Source of the DNA: Ravibacter sp037191015 | GTDB lineage: Bacteria > Bacteroidota > Bacteroidia > Cytophagales > Spirosomataceae | NCBI GenBank assembly: GCA_037191015.1 | Contig: JBBCKD010000012.1 | Coordinates: forward strand, 30,843-94,842 | Reading direction: 5' to 3' | DNA: 64,000 nt | Part shown: positions 52,653 through 61,177 of the stretch, piece by piece | Position numbering within the stretch: the stretch's first letter is position 1 | How the letters are laid out: each line of letters starts with the position of its first letter | Notes under the pieces: model-generated | Seen by the model: the letters and a program-made list of their open reading frames with translations, nothing else | Told to the model about the DNA's origin: nothing | Database searches by the model: none | Made by a program: the position numbers and the translations under genes

Positions 52653-53453
52653 ATGCGCGAAAGCCGGGTACTCGGTAAACTCCGGGCCGGAGAAACGGTA
52701 AGCTGTTTTAAAATCAATCTTTCTGATCCGCGCGCCGCCGAAATAGCGGCCTTGTCGGGTTTTGACTGCGTATGGGCCGACCAGGAACACATCGGACAGG
52801 ACTGGTCGGCTATGGCCGGTAATGTCTGGGCTACCAAATCGCACGATGCCGACCTGATGGTCCGCGTATCCCGCGGCTCCTACAGCGACTATGTACGCCC
52901 GCTTGAGCTGGATGCTACCGGTATTATGGTGCCGCACATCATGAGCCTGGAAGATGCCCGGAAAGTAGTCGATATGGTGCGGTTCCATCCTCTGGGAAGA
53001 CGTCCTATCGACGGCGGGAACGCCGACGGCGCCTATACCGGGATCGATTTCAACGAGTACCTCGTCCAGGCCAACCGGCAGCGCTTTGTCGTTTTGCAGA
53101 TCGAAGATCCGGAACCGCTTAACGAGCTGGATGCCATAGCAGCTCTGCCGGGGTTCGATATGTTGTTTTTCGGCCCCGGGGACTTCAGCCAGGGTATAGG
53201 GGCGCCGGGCGAATGGAATCACCCGAAACTTACCGATGCCCGCAGGAAAGTAGCGGAGGCCGCAGTGCGGCATGGCAAGTTTGCAGGAACCGTCGGCAAC
53301 CCGGGTAACCTGAAAGAGCTGCTGGCGATGGGCTACCGGTTTGTGAGCATGGGCGCTGACGTTGTCGCCCTCAGGAACTATTGCCGGGACCTGGTCAATG
53401 TCTATACCGATACCGCCCTCAGGGATACAGGTTCATCTTATCTTGAAAACTAA
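52653..53453 (+). CDS. HpcH/HpaI-family aldolase
   Basis: This is a class II, divalent-metal pyruvate aldolase of the HpcH/HpaI family, which cleaves 2-keto-3-deoxy or 4-hydroxy-2-oxo acids to pyruvate and an aldehyde. It has FDCVWADQEHIGQDW (catalytic region), GIMVPHIMSLEDARKVV, HPLGRRPIDGG, LQIEDPEPLNELDAI (metal-binding Glu) and MLFFGPGDFSQGIG (metal-binding Asp). The ATG at 52653 is preferred to the TTG at 52647. It lies 46 bp after the MFS gene and 3 bp before the aldo/keto reductase gene. Confidence 0.92.
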   Translation: MRESRVLGKLRAGETVSCFKINLSDPRAAEIAALSGFDCVWADQEHIGQDWSAMAGNVWATKSHDADLMVRVSRGSYSDYVRPLELDATGIMVPHIMSLEDARKVVDMVRFHPLGRRPIDGGNADGAYTGIDFNEYLVQANRQRFVVLQIEDPEPLNELDAIAALPGFDMLFFGPGDFSQGIGAPGEWNHPKLTDARRKVAEAAVRHGKFAGTVGNPGNLKELLAMGYRFVSMGADVVALRNYCRDLVNVYTDTALRDTGSSYLEN

Positions 53454-53456
53454 AAC

Positions 53457-54425
53457 ATGCCTCAGGATATGAAAAGACGTCAGCTTGGGAAAACCGGCAT
53501 CGAAGTTTCGGAAATCGCTTTCGGAGGTGTTGAGATCGGAATGCCGTATGGCCTCGATGCTGCCGGAGGTGCGGACATGCCACCGGAAGCCGAATCGGTC
53601 CGCCTGCTCCAAACGGCCCTCGATAGGGGGATCAATTTCTTTGATACGGCCCGGCTATACGGGAAAAGCGAGCGAATTATGGGAAAAGCATTTGCCGGGC
53701 GCCGCCAGGAGGTAGTGATCGCCACCAAGTGTCGTACCTTCCGGGATAGCGACGGGACATTTTGCCCCGACAGCCGCCTGAAACAACTGGTTGAAGATTC
53801 GCTGGAGGAAAGCCTGAAGGCGCTCGGGACGGACTATGTCGACGTATACATGCTGCATCAGGCCGATGCGGAGATACTGGCGCATCCGCTGATTGCCGAA
53901 ATCTTTGCCGGGCTGAAAGCAAGAGGCGTTATCAGGGCTACCGGGGCTTCGGTATACGACCCGGAAGAAACTGCACAGGCGATCAGCTCCGGTAACTGGG
54001 ACGTGATCCAGCTCCCCTTTAACCTGCTCAACCAGAGTCACGCGGCTTCGTTTGAGAGCGCCCGGGAGAAGGGCACCGGTATCGTAGTCCGCTCCGTGCT
54101 CATGAAGGGCCTGCTAGGCGGTCGCGGGCAAAACCTGCACCCCGCTCTACGCGAAGTAGAGGCCTACATCGGGAAATACCGCGGGTATACCGGCGGGCCA
54201 TACCCCGACCTGCCTGCCCTTGCCACCCGCTTTGTCCTGTCGTTCGGAGAGGTATCGTCCGTGCTTGTAGGCATCGACAAAATGGAATACCTGGAGGCTG
54301 CCCTGACCACTACGCACTACCCCGACCTTTCGGACAGCCTTCGGGACGAGCTCGTCGGCCTCGCCTACCCCGAGCCGGATTTCCTTAATCTTCACCGTTG
54401 GGCGCAAATCGGATGGCTAAAATGA
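53457..54425 (+). CDS. Aldo/keto reductase
   Basis: This is a TIM-barrel NAD(P)H-dependent oxidoreductase of 322 residues. The catalytic tetrad is visible: Asp and Tyr in FFDTARLYGKSERIMG, Lys in VVIATKCRTF, and His in VYMLHQADAE. The cofactor end has SVLVGIDKMEYLEAAL. Members with this layout act on sugars such as L-fucose or related aldoses. It ends with an ATGA-type 4-bp overlap with the following Gfo/Idh/MocA gene, so the two are translated together. Confidence 0.93.
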   Translation: MPQDMKRRQLGKTGIEVSEIAFGGVEIGMPYGLDAAGGADMPPEAESVRLLQTALDRGINFFDTARLYGKSERIMGKAFAGRRQEVVIATKCRTFRDSDGTFCPDSRLKQLVEDSLEESLKALGTDYVDVYMLHQADAEILAHPLIAEIFAGLKARGVIRATGASVYDPEETAQAISSGNWDVIQLPFNLLNQSHAASFESAREKGTGIVVRSVLMKGLLGGRGQNLHPALREVEAYIGKYRGYTGGPYPDLPALATRFVLSFGEVSSVLVGIDKMEYLEAALTTTHYPDLSDSLRDELVGLAYPEPDFLNLHRWAQIGWLK

Positions 54426-55339
54426 TCAGGATCGGCATTATCGGAATGAGCCCGGGAAACGCCCACCCTTATTCCTGGTCGGCCATTGTTAACGGCTGCT
54501 TCGACGGCGCAGAAATCGCAGGTATCGGATACCCGGCAGTAGCCGCCTACCTCGAAGCCAACAAAGATACGCTGGGCATACCCTCCGCGCGTGTTACCCA
54601 CGTATGGGCACAGGAGCAAAGCATAGCCGAAAGCATCGCACGGGCTGCGCAGATCGGCACCATAGCCAGACATCCCGAAGACATGATCGGAGAGGTCGAT
54701 GCCGTTATACTGGCACGCGACGATCCTGAATATCACCGCGAAATGGCCGCTACGTTTATCGATGCCGGAGTGCCTGTCTTTATCGATAAGCCCCTGTGCT
54801 ATTCGGAAGAGGACCTCGACTGGTTTACTGCTCAACACGCTGCGGGAAGGTTCATAATGTCATGCTCATCGATGCGCTATGCAAGCGAAGCGCGTGCCGT
54901 CAGGCAGGAGCTGGCTTCACTCGGCGAGCCGGAGCTGGTAACTGCAGTAGGGAAAAAAGACTGGAAAAAATACGGCATCCACCTTTTAGAAGGCATTTTT
55001 GCCGTACTCGGAGATCCCAAAGCGGTCTCCGTACAGCATACCGGTTCATTAGGAAGAGAGATCGTACATATCCGGCTGGAAAAAGGGCCTGAAATTACCC
55101 TTCATCTTTTCCAGGAAATTTCCGGCACCTTCCAGTTTTCCTTTTTCGGGCCAAACGGCTGGCGGCTCGCAGATATCAGGAATTCCTATTCCATGTTCAG
55201 GGATAACCTGGTGGAGTTTATCCGTTCTGTCGGGGAAGGTGCGCCCAGGATCCCTTTTTCTTATACCGAATCGCTGATGCGTATCCTCATTGCAGCAGAC
55301 CGTAGCCGTGCCGAAGGAGGAAAGCTGATCGTCCTGTAA
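54422..55339 (+). CDS. Gfo/Idh/MocA-family oxidoreductase (cytoplasmic)
   Basis: This is an NAD(P)-dependent oxidoreductase of about 305 residues without a signal peptide. It starts MIRIGIIGMSPGNAHPYSW at the ATGA overlap; an upstream ATG at 54413 adds three residues. The usual EKP motif is DKP here (VPVFIDKPLCYSEEDLDW), a conservative change. The Rossmann glycines are also unusual (GMSPGNAH). The C-terminal domain has HLLEGIFAVLGDP and HIRLEKGPEITLHLF. It is the fifth gene of the right operon. Substrate unknown. Confidence 0.86.
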   Translation: MIRIGIIGMSPGNAHPYSWSAIVNGCFDGAEIAGIGYPAVAAYLEANKDTLGIPSARVTHVWAQEQSIAESIARAAQIGTIARHPEDMIGEVDAVILARDDPEYHREMAATFIDAGVPVFIDKPLCYSEEDLDWFTAQHAAGRFIMSCSSMRYASEARAVRQELASLGEPELVTAVGKKDWKKYGIHLLEGIFAVLGDPKAVSVQHTGSLGREIVHIRLEKGPEITLHLFQEISGTFQFSFFGPNGWRLADIRNSYSMFRDNLVEFIRSVGEGAPRIPFSYTESLMRILIAADRSRAEGGKLIVL

Positions 55340-55388
55340 AAATTTCAGGGCCGGGCGCAGAACCCGGCCTGTTCAAACCCGGAAAACG

Positions 55389-56168
55389 ATGAATGTCAAA
55401 GAACTGTTAAGCCTGAAAAATAAAATTATACTCGTAACCGGCGGTTCCGGCAATTACGGAAAATGTATGGTAGAAGGCCTCGCCGAAGCCGACGCTACCG
55501 TGATCACATCGTCGAGAGATGCAGCGTCTGCCGACCGTACGGCGAGAGAAATGCAGGAGAAAGGCCTTCATAAGGTATACCCTGCTGTGGCCGACCAGGG
55601 TGACCCGGGATCCGTGAAGCAACTGGTAGGCTTTATCCGGGAGCGTTTCGGCCGGCTCGACGGGTTTGTAAACAACGCGGTATCGCGCCCCATGAAAGGC
55701 TACAACGCTCCGATAGAGCAATTCTCCGAATCGATGCGGGTCAATGCCACGGGGATGATGGATCTTCTTCGTGAAATGACCGGCCTGATCGTAGAAAGCG
55801 GCGGCGGCAGCGTGGTCAACATTGCTTCGATGATGGGGATGTTCGGTCCTGATCTCAGCAATTATGAAGGTACGGAAATGGGCGACCTGCCGCCGGATTA
55901 CTTTTTCCATAACGCAGGCCTGATCAACCTTACCCGCTTTATGGCCCAGATGAACGCCGGGAAAAATATCCGCTTCAACTGCATCAGCCCCGGCGGCTTA
56001 TTCAATCACCAGCCCGAAGCATTTCTTGAAAACTATTGCCGTAAAGTCCCGCTCAGGCGTATGGCAAACCACGACGACATCAAAGGCCTGGTCGTATTGC
56101 TATGCTCGGATGCAGGCGCCTATATCAACGGTGAGAATATCCTGATGGACGGAGGGTTAAATGCCTGA
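55389..56168 (+). CDS. Short-chain dehydrogenase/reductase with catalytic Lys replaced by Asn
   Basis: This is a 259-residue SDR-fold protein. The nucleotide-binding motif is LVTGGSGNYGKCMVEGL, NNAVS is present in place of NNAG, and S147 in VNIASMMGMFG is the catalytic Ser. In the usual YxxxK position it has Y171-F-F-H-N175: the Lys that holds the nicotinamide ribose and lowers the Tyr pKa is Asn. The C-terminal GENILMDGG is standard. It is the last gene of the right operon, followed by a hairpin at 56215. Activity may be altered or lost. Confidence 0.9.
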   Translation: MNVKELLSLKNKIILVTGGSGNYGKCMVEGLAEADATVITSSRDAASADRTAREMQEKGLHKVYPAVADQGDPGSVKQLVGFIRERFGRLDGFVNNAVSRPMKGYNAPIEQFSESMRVNATGMMDLLREMTGLIVESGGGSVVNIASMMGMFGPDLSNYEGTEMGDLPPDYFFHNAGLINLTRFMAQMNAGKNIRFNCISPGGLFNHQPEAFLENYCRKVPLRRMANHDDIKGLVVLLCSDAGAYINGENILMDGGLNA

Positions 56169-56214
56169 ACCGTATGATATCCTCACATCATTTGGTTATT
56201 GCATAGCGTATAAA

Positions 56215-56235
56215 ACAGGGGTAAATTTACCCTGT
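56215..56235 (+). terminator. Hairpin after the right operon
   Basis: GGGTAAATTTACCC is a 14-bp palindrome, extended on both sides by ACAG/CTGT with one bulged G. It lies 47 bases after the SDR stop and could end the right-operon transcript, though the T-tract after it is poor (CATTCTTCC). Confidence 0.4.
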
Positions 56236-56264
56236 CATTCTTCCACATCATTCGCATACCCTAT

Positions 56265-57239
56265 ATGAAACGGCTCCTTTCCCTGGTTACAATGGCACTT
56301 GTGTGCTCGTGCGGCGAGATCGGCAGGCAGGCTCCGGAAACCCAGGCTTTGATCTTATCGGCAGACGGCAGGTATATTGTGCGGGACTATAGTGTTTTGT
56401 TTGTCAATATGTACGAGAAAAAGGGTGGCTCTACTTTCCGGAGCGGGTTCACAACGCATTACCTGGAAAGGTACGATGCACAAACCGGGGCGCTCATCAG
56501 GCAAAGCCCCAAAATAAAAAAGAACATCACTCCTATTTTCGTTTCGGGTAAGCTGGTATGGCTCAAAGAGCTTAATCCTGATACCGGGGAATTCGATCTC
56601 CTGGCGGTAAGCCTCGACGATTTCCGGGATGTGCTGCCTGCCGGAAAAATAAGGGCGGTCAATCATGGTCTGCGATTTGTTCCCCACCAGGCGTTCCGTA
56701 TGAAATCGGACAAATCTCAAATTGTGCTGAAGGGAAATGACGCCAGACATTACAAAATAGATGAACAAACCGGTGCGGCTCAGCTCGTAAACGCCAGTGA
56801 AACGGAACATACCATGCCCGATTTTTCGGGCAGCAACTGGACTACTCCCGTCGCACGCTATGATTTCAAAGGCAGCGACAGGAGATACCTCGTAGCACAA
56901 ACCAAACAGGGCGATACGAAGTCTGCCGACGATTTTATCCAGCCCGAAGTATTAGGCTCCCGGGAAAACGGCAGCTTCCGGCCTGTCTCCGCCAACGGAT
57001 CGTGGTTCGTCCTTTCCAAAACCACTACAGACAACAGCGGCTTTTTCCTGGTAACGGCCGTTGACACGGCCACGCTTGCAACCCGCTGGAGCGCCGCTAT
57101 GGATTTCGGCGTGCTGCCGACGGAAAGGAAACTGGCCAATGTCACCATCGCCGGCAACGGCTTATTGGCTATCGGCAAGAAATCGATGGGAATGCTGGAT
57201 ACGGAGAATGGAAAGTGGATTTGGAAATATAACGACTGA
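56265..57239 (+). CDS. Hypothetical lipoprotein with beta-propeller-like repeats
   Basis: This lipoprotein of 324 residues has a lipobox-like VCSC (Cys16). The body consists of strand repeats with Asp-Thr turns (YDAQTGALIRQ, LNPDTGEFDLLAVSLDD, YKIDEQTGAAQL, AVDTATLATRWSAAMD, MLDTENGKWIW), reminiscent of PQQ or WD-type propeller blades. No catalytic motif is seen. It follows the right operon by about 100 bp with a hairpin between, so it is probably a separate unit. Function unknown. Confidence 0.78.
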   Translation: MKRLLSLVTMALVCSCGEIGRQAPETQALILSADGRYIVRDYSVLFVNMYEKKGGSTFRSGFTTHYLERYDAQTGALIRQSPKIKKNITPIFVSGKLVWLKELNPDTGEFDLLAVSLDDFRDVLPAGKIRAVNHGLRFVPHQAFRMKSDKSQIVLKGNDARHYKIDEQTGAAQLVNASETEHTMPDFSGSNWTTPVARYDFKGSDRRYLVAQTKQGDTKSADDFIQPEVLGSRENGSFRPVSANGSWFVLSKTTTDNSGFFLVTAVDTATLATRWSAAMDFGVLPTERKLANVTIAGNGLLAIGKKSMGMLDTENGKWIWKYND

Positions 57240-57275
57240 TATTCCATAAAACCTCTTCCGGACAGATCTTTCCCG

Positions 57276-58928
57276 TCAATCCGCTTTTACCTTCACATCC
57301 CTGAACATAAACGGGTTGTCGCTGATCCTCAACGGCTTCCCGCTGGCGGTTGTCACGTTCCGGAGAATGACCTCCTTCGTTTTGACATAAGGGAATTTTT
57401 CCTGGTAGGTATCGTCTGTCATCTGCGGGTTGAAATTTGCGAAAATGGCCGGCCCCTGGTAGTTTTCCGGGTGCTGTGAGTCGTCGATGCGGAGGTTTTC
57501 AATAGTGATCCGTTCGGGCATATAACAGGTGTAGCCGAAATCGTGCATGCCGGAATAGGATCCGTTGATAAGGGCCGCGCTGACCGGTCTGCCGCCGGAA
57601 GGCACGAAAATACAGTTGCGGATCACGAGCTCTCCCTGCCAGGTGCTGCCATAGTCCGAGCGCAGGTTGACAAGGCTTCTCCCCCGGATGGTGGAATTTT
57701 CTATCGTCAGTATCCCGCTGCCGATGGCGTTGATCCCCATGTGCCCGAGGGTAGAGTTGCGGATAGTGGCATTGGCAACCCCCTGGTGGGCGTCAAACCG
57801 GGAAAGTGTACAGTTATCATAAAGAAGGTTTTTGCAGAAGTTAGAGCCCAGGATACCCCAATACGTATTGTCGTTGATGTCGTTGGTCTGGCTGCAGTTC
57901 ACGAACGACACGTTGAGCGCACGATTGACGGAAAGGTCGTAAGTGCCCATAGAAACGGGCTTCCCCGCCGCGCCGATGGTGCTGTAGGTCCGGTGCCCGG
58001 TCAGGACGGTGTTTTTTACCGTGATATAGGAACATTCGCCGATGTTGATGAAGCCCCCGTACGGAGCGCCGTGGTCTCCTTCTCCCGTGATACGGTGCAC
58101 CAGCCCTTCTAAAAGTACATTTGACCGTCTGATCGCGATGTTCCGGTTGTAATAGGTATACTTTGACTCGGCTCTGTTGGCAATAGTGGTGAAACGCCCC
58201 CCGCTGACCTTCAGCGGTTTCTCGTCGATGGGAAGAGCGGTGGCTTCGGTAATCCGGTCGAAATCCCATATGATGGGAGCGTTCCTGTCGACGTTACCAT
58301 CTTTATCGACGACGAAGATATCCGTCTGTGAAGACCCGTTGTTCTGGTTCAGCCCAAACCGGATGTACTGTTTGACGTGGGAATTGGTGACGGTGATCAG
58401 GCAGGGGCCGGGCAGCGTCGCGTCGATCTTCTCCTGGTTCCGCCTGAGCGACGATATCGTTTCGATTTTAAACGGTTTAAGGTCCGAACCTACCATGAAG
58501 ATTGACGCATTACGGTTTTGTACTTCGGTATCGTCAATGATGAACGCTGCAGTACCGAAATCTGTATCGGTCCGGATCAGCGCCGTACGCTCCTTCCCTC
58601 CTATGTAATAAGTGGCCTTATTGTCGGCTTTCACCGGAAGTCCGTGAAGGTTGGCAAATGCGTGCGTAGCGGCAATAGCGTCTATATCGTCGGTTTTACC
58701 GTCGCCCCTGGCGCCGAAGTTACTGTAGCGGACCAGCCCGGCGGCTTTAAATTTTGCAGCATCCTTTGGCGATACGTTTACCTGCAATTCCCCGTTTTCA
58801 TTGGTGGATACCCGGGTTTTCTTCCCTTCCGACGTTATAACGACGTTTTCAAACTGGCTTTTGCGCTGTGCCTGTATTACTGATACACAGGCTAAAGAAA
58901 GAAGCAGCAGGAGTTTATACTTGGTCAT
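57276..58928 (-). CDS. Exported right-handed parallel beta-helix protein (pectate-lyase-like fold)
   Basis: This is an exported protein of 550 residues (signal peptide MTKYKLLLLLSLACVSVIQAQ). The ATG at 58928 is used; the TTG at 58991 lies upstream of the signal peptide. GDGKTDDIDAIAATHAF is the N-terminal cap typical of pectate-lyase-3/glycosyl-hydrolase-28-like proteins, and repeated coils follow (VTVKNTVLTGH, VSFVNCSQTNDINDNTYWG, DNCTLSRFDAHQGVANATIRNSTLG, LTIENSTIRGR, ITIENLRIDDS). Substrate and reaction are not evident; a polysaccharide lyase or hydrolase is plausible but not proven. Confidence 0.82.
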   Translation of the reverse strand: MTKYKLLLLLSLACVSVIQAQRKSQFENVVITSEGKKTRVSTNENGELQVNVSPKDAAKFKAAGLVRYSNFGARGDGKTDDIDAIAATHAFANLHGLPVKADNKATYYIGGKERTALIRTDTDFGTAAFIIDDTEVQNRNASIFMVGSDLKPFKIETISSLRRNQEKIDATLPGPCLITVTNSHVKQYIRFGLNQNNGSSQTDIFVVDKDGNVDRNAPIIWDFDRITEATALPIDEKPLKVSGGRFTTIANRAESKYTYYNRNIAIRRSNVLLEGLVHRITGEGDHGAPYGGFINIGECSYITVKNTVLTGHRTYSTIGAAGKPVSMGTYDLSVNRALNVSFVNCSQTNDINDNTYWGILGSNFCKNLLYDNCTLSRFDAHQGVANATIRNSTLGHMGINAIGSGILTIENSTIRGRSLVNLRSDYGSTWQGELVIRNCIFVPSGGRPVSAALINGSYSGMHDFGYTCYMPERITIENLRIDDSQHPENYQGPAIFANFNPQMTDDTYQEKFPYVKTKEVILRNVTTASGKPLRISDNPFMFRDVKVKAD

Positions 58929-59019
58929 AAAGGTTAAGTTTAGTTGTAACTGATTAAACGGCAATAATCTGTACAGGGTATTCCCTTCCAAGTAAAATTA
59001 ATACGTGCCGCCATTTTCT

Positions 59020-59053
59020 TTACTATTTTAATAACTAGTGATTAAAATAGTAA
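59020..59053. promoter_or_regulatory. 13-bp inverted repeat between divergent genes
   Basis: TTACTATTTTAAT and its exact complement flank an 8-base spacer (AACTAGTG). The AT-rich structure lies 92 bases upstream of the beta-helix gene start and 48 bases before the ORF6N gene. It resembles an operator for a dimeric regulator; a terminator is unlikely because the stem is AT-rich and no gene runs into it. Confidence 0.45.
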
Positions 59054-59101
59054 TTACTTACATGCGTTTTTGCAGGACAGCGTACTATACAAATCCCTTC
59101 A

Positions 59102-59662
59102 ATGAAAAATACTGAACAAAAACTAATATCGGCGGAACAAGAGATCGCAAACCGCATCTACCTGATCCGTGGCCGGAATGTAATGATCGACCGGGATTTG
59201 GCAGAAATGTACGGCGTAGAAACAAAAGTTTTTAATCAAAGCGTAAAAAGGAATAGCGGGCGTTTTCCTGACGACTTTATGTTTACTTTAAGTAAGCAGG
59301 AGTGAGCAGACTTGAGGTCACAATTTGTGACCTCAACTTGGGGAGGTACACGGTATCCTCCTAAGGTCTTTACTGAGCAGGGGGTTGCAATGCTTTCTGG
59401 TATTCTTAACGGTAAGACAGCCATAGAAGTAAATATCCGCATCATGCGGACATTTACCAGGCTTCGGAAATATGTTCTCACTCACAGAGAAATCGGATTA
59501 CAGCTCACCATGCTTGAGCAGGAGGTAAAAGGCAACACTCGGAATATCGAACATATCTTCTTGGTATTGAGAGAGTTGATAGAAAAGCCGCGCGAGCCGC
59601 AGATAAGAAAGAGAATCGGGTTCGAACAGGGAAACCAGTCTCCAGACAATGGGGAGGGATAA
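59102..59662 (+). pseudogene. ORF6N-domain protein gene, interrupted by an in-frame TGA
   Basis: The reading frame encodes an ORF6N-domain protein of the phage-linked KilA-N/ANT type: IANRIYLIRGRNVMIDRDLAEMYGVETKVFNQSVKRN, then PDDFMFTLSKQE, a TGA at 59303-59305, and ADLRSQFVTSTWGGTRY, FTEQGVAMLSGILNGKTAIEVNIRIMRTF and a C-terminal coiled-coil. Both halves are in the same frame, and homologues have Trp (TGG) at the stop position (KQEW), so one G-to-A change broke the gene. The 5' part makes a 67-residue product; the rest would be silent unless reinitiated. Such genes are usually mobile-element or defence-associated relics. Confidence 0.85.
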
Positions 59663-59779
59663 GCCCTCTTATTCCCCCTTCCCTTCACCGATTATCTGCC
59701 GCCGTTCGGCGATAATACCGCTCCGTACTACGGGCTGTCGCTAGTTTTGGGATATCAAACCAGATCTCAAAACCGGCTT

Positions 59780-61123
59780 ATGAAAAAGCTTCTTCCTTCG
59801 CTGTTCCTGCTGTTTTTTTGTGCAGCAGCCTCTGCACAGCTCAGAGTAGAAAACGGGGCATTCGTCAAAACCGTTTCCGATATCCGGATTACCCTGGACA
59901 ATATGGATCTGGTCGTCAACGGCAATATCGACCAGCCGGCGGGCGGAGGCACGTACATCTTCTCCGGGGACGGCGATAACACGTTTAGCGGTACCGGTAT
60001 CCCCACGTTCGACAAGATAGTCGTATCGAAGCCATCCGGCAGAAAGCTCGTGCTTCACCAGAATTTCCTGGTCACTTCGTCGCTTACTTTTGCCTCAGGA
60101 TACATCGACCTGAACAACAGCCTGCTTCAGATAAAACCGGACGGTATCATTTCAGGCGAATCGGGAACGGGACATATTCTCAGCTCGGGAAATGGATACG
60201 TATATACCACCACTACATTGAATGCACCCGTTGCGGTCAACCCGGCCAACCTCGGGGCAGTCATTTCGTCGACGGCCGACCTGGGCGTCGTTACGATCCG
60301 GCGCCGGCATATAGCCCAAACGGTTATGGCCGGGAATACCGGGATAAAACGGTACTACGAAATATATCCTGCCAACAATACCGGGCTCAATGCTACGCTC
60401 AGGCTCTACTATTCCGACGACGAGCTGAACGGATTGAATGAAAACACACTGACTTTATGGAGAAATGCGGGCGGATGGGCGGATGAAGGGTATACGTCAA
60501 GAAGCACGACTGAAAACTATGTTGAAAAGCAGGGCATATCGTCGTTCTCCACATGGACGCTTGCTTCTCCGGCAGGTGCGCTGCCGGTTACACTGGCGGC
60601 TTTCCAGGTTACGGGCACAGGTCCCGAGGGGATTTCCCTGCGCTGGTCTACCACTTCCGAGTCGAACACCCGTGAATTCATAATAGAGCGGAGCCTCCAT
60701 CCCTCAAACGGATTTACGGCGATAGGCAACGTGCCGGCGGCCAATGCTTCTGAAGGGGCTGTATATCACTTTACCGATCCGGCCCCTGCGAAAGGCCTGA
60801 TCTGCTACTATCGCCTCAGAATGACAGACGCAGACGATTCCTATGCATTGAGCCGCATTGTTTCGGCGCCGGCGCCGGGCGGAGCTTCCCTGGCAGTTTA
60901 TCCGAATCCTGCGACTTCCATTGCGACGCTTTCGTCGGAAGATGGCATCAGTAGCATAGATATTTTCAATATCACCGGGAACAGGGTGGCAGGTTTTCAG
61001 CATACCGGCCAACTGAAAGAAACTACTTTACATCTCGAAACCTTTGCCTCCGGGACTTACCTCCTGCGGGTTACCAATACCCGAGGTATTACCCGTACAG
61101 TTACGCTGGTCGTATCGCGTTAG
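59780..61123 (+). CDS. T9SS-exported surface protein
   Basis: This exported protein of 447 residues has a signal peptide (MKKLLPSLFLLFFCAAASAQL) and a C-terminal type IX sorting domain (LAVYPNPATSIATLSS to SGTYLLRVTNTRGITRTVTLV, about 375-447). The start is the ATG at 59780, not the TTG at 59747. Residues about 275-370 look fibronectin-like (PVTLAAFQVTGTGPEGISLRWSTTSESNTREFIIERS), a spacer seen in many T9SS cargo proteins. The N-terminal part is beta-rich with no known domain. It is followed by the next exported protein after 54 bp on the same strand. Confidence 0.88.
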   Translation: MKKLLPSLFLLFFCAAASAQLRVENGAFVKTVSDIRITLDNMDLVVNGNIDQPAGGGTYIFSGDGDNTFSGTGIPTFDKIVVSKPSGRKLVLHQNFLVTSSLTFASGYIDLNNSLLQIKPDGIISGESGTGHILSSGNGYVYTTTTLNAPVAVNPANLGAVISSTADLGVVTIRRRHIAQTVMAGNTGIKRYYEIYPANNTGLNATLRLYYSDDELNGLNENTLTLWRNAGGWADEGYTSRSTTENYVEKQGISSFSTWTLASPAGALPVTLAAFQVTGTGPEGISLRWSTTSESNTREFIIERSLHPSNGFTAIGNVPAANASEGAVYHFTDPAPAKGLICYYRLRMTDADDSYALSRIVSAPAPGGASLAVYPNPATSIATLSSEDGISSIDIFNITGNRVAGFQHTGQLKETTLHLETFASGTYLLRVTNTRGITRTVTLVVSR

Positions 61124-61177
61124 GAAGCCGGGAGCTTAAGGTATGAATACCCTTTAACGCAACATTATTTTACTCCA

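Noticed and set aside
59303..59305. TGA in the ORF6N gene as a selenocysteine codon
   Set aside because: Family members have Trp at this position, the family has no redox role and no selenocysteine insertion element is visible, so a nonsense mutation is simpler.
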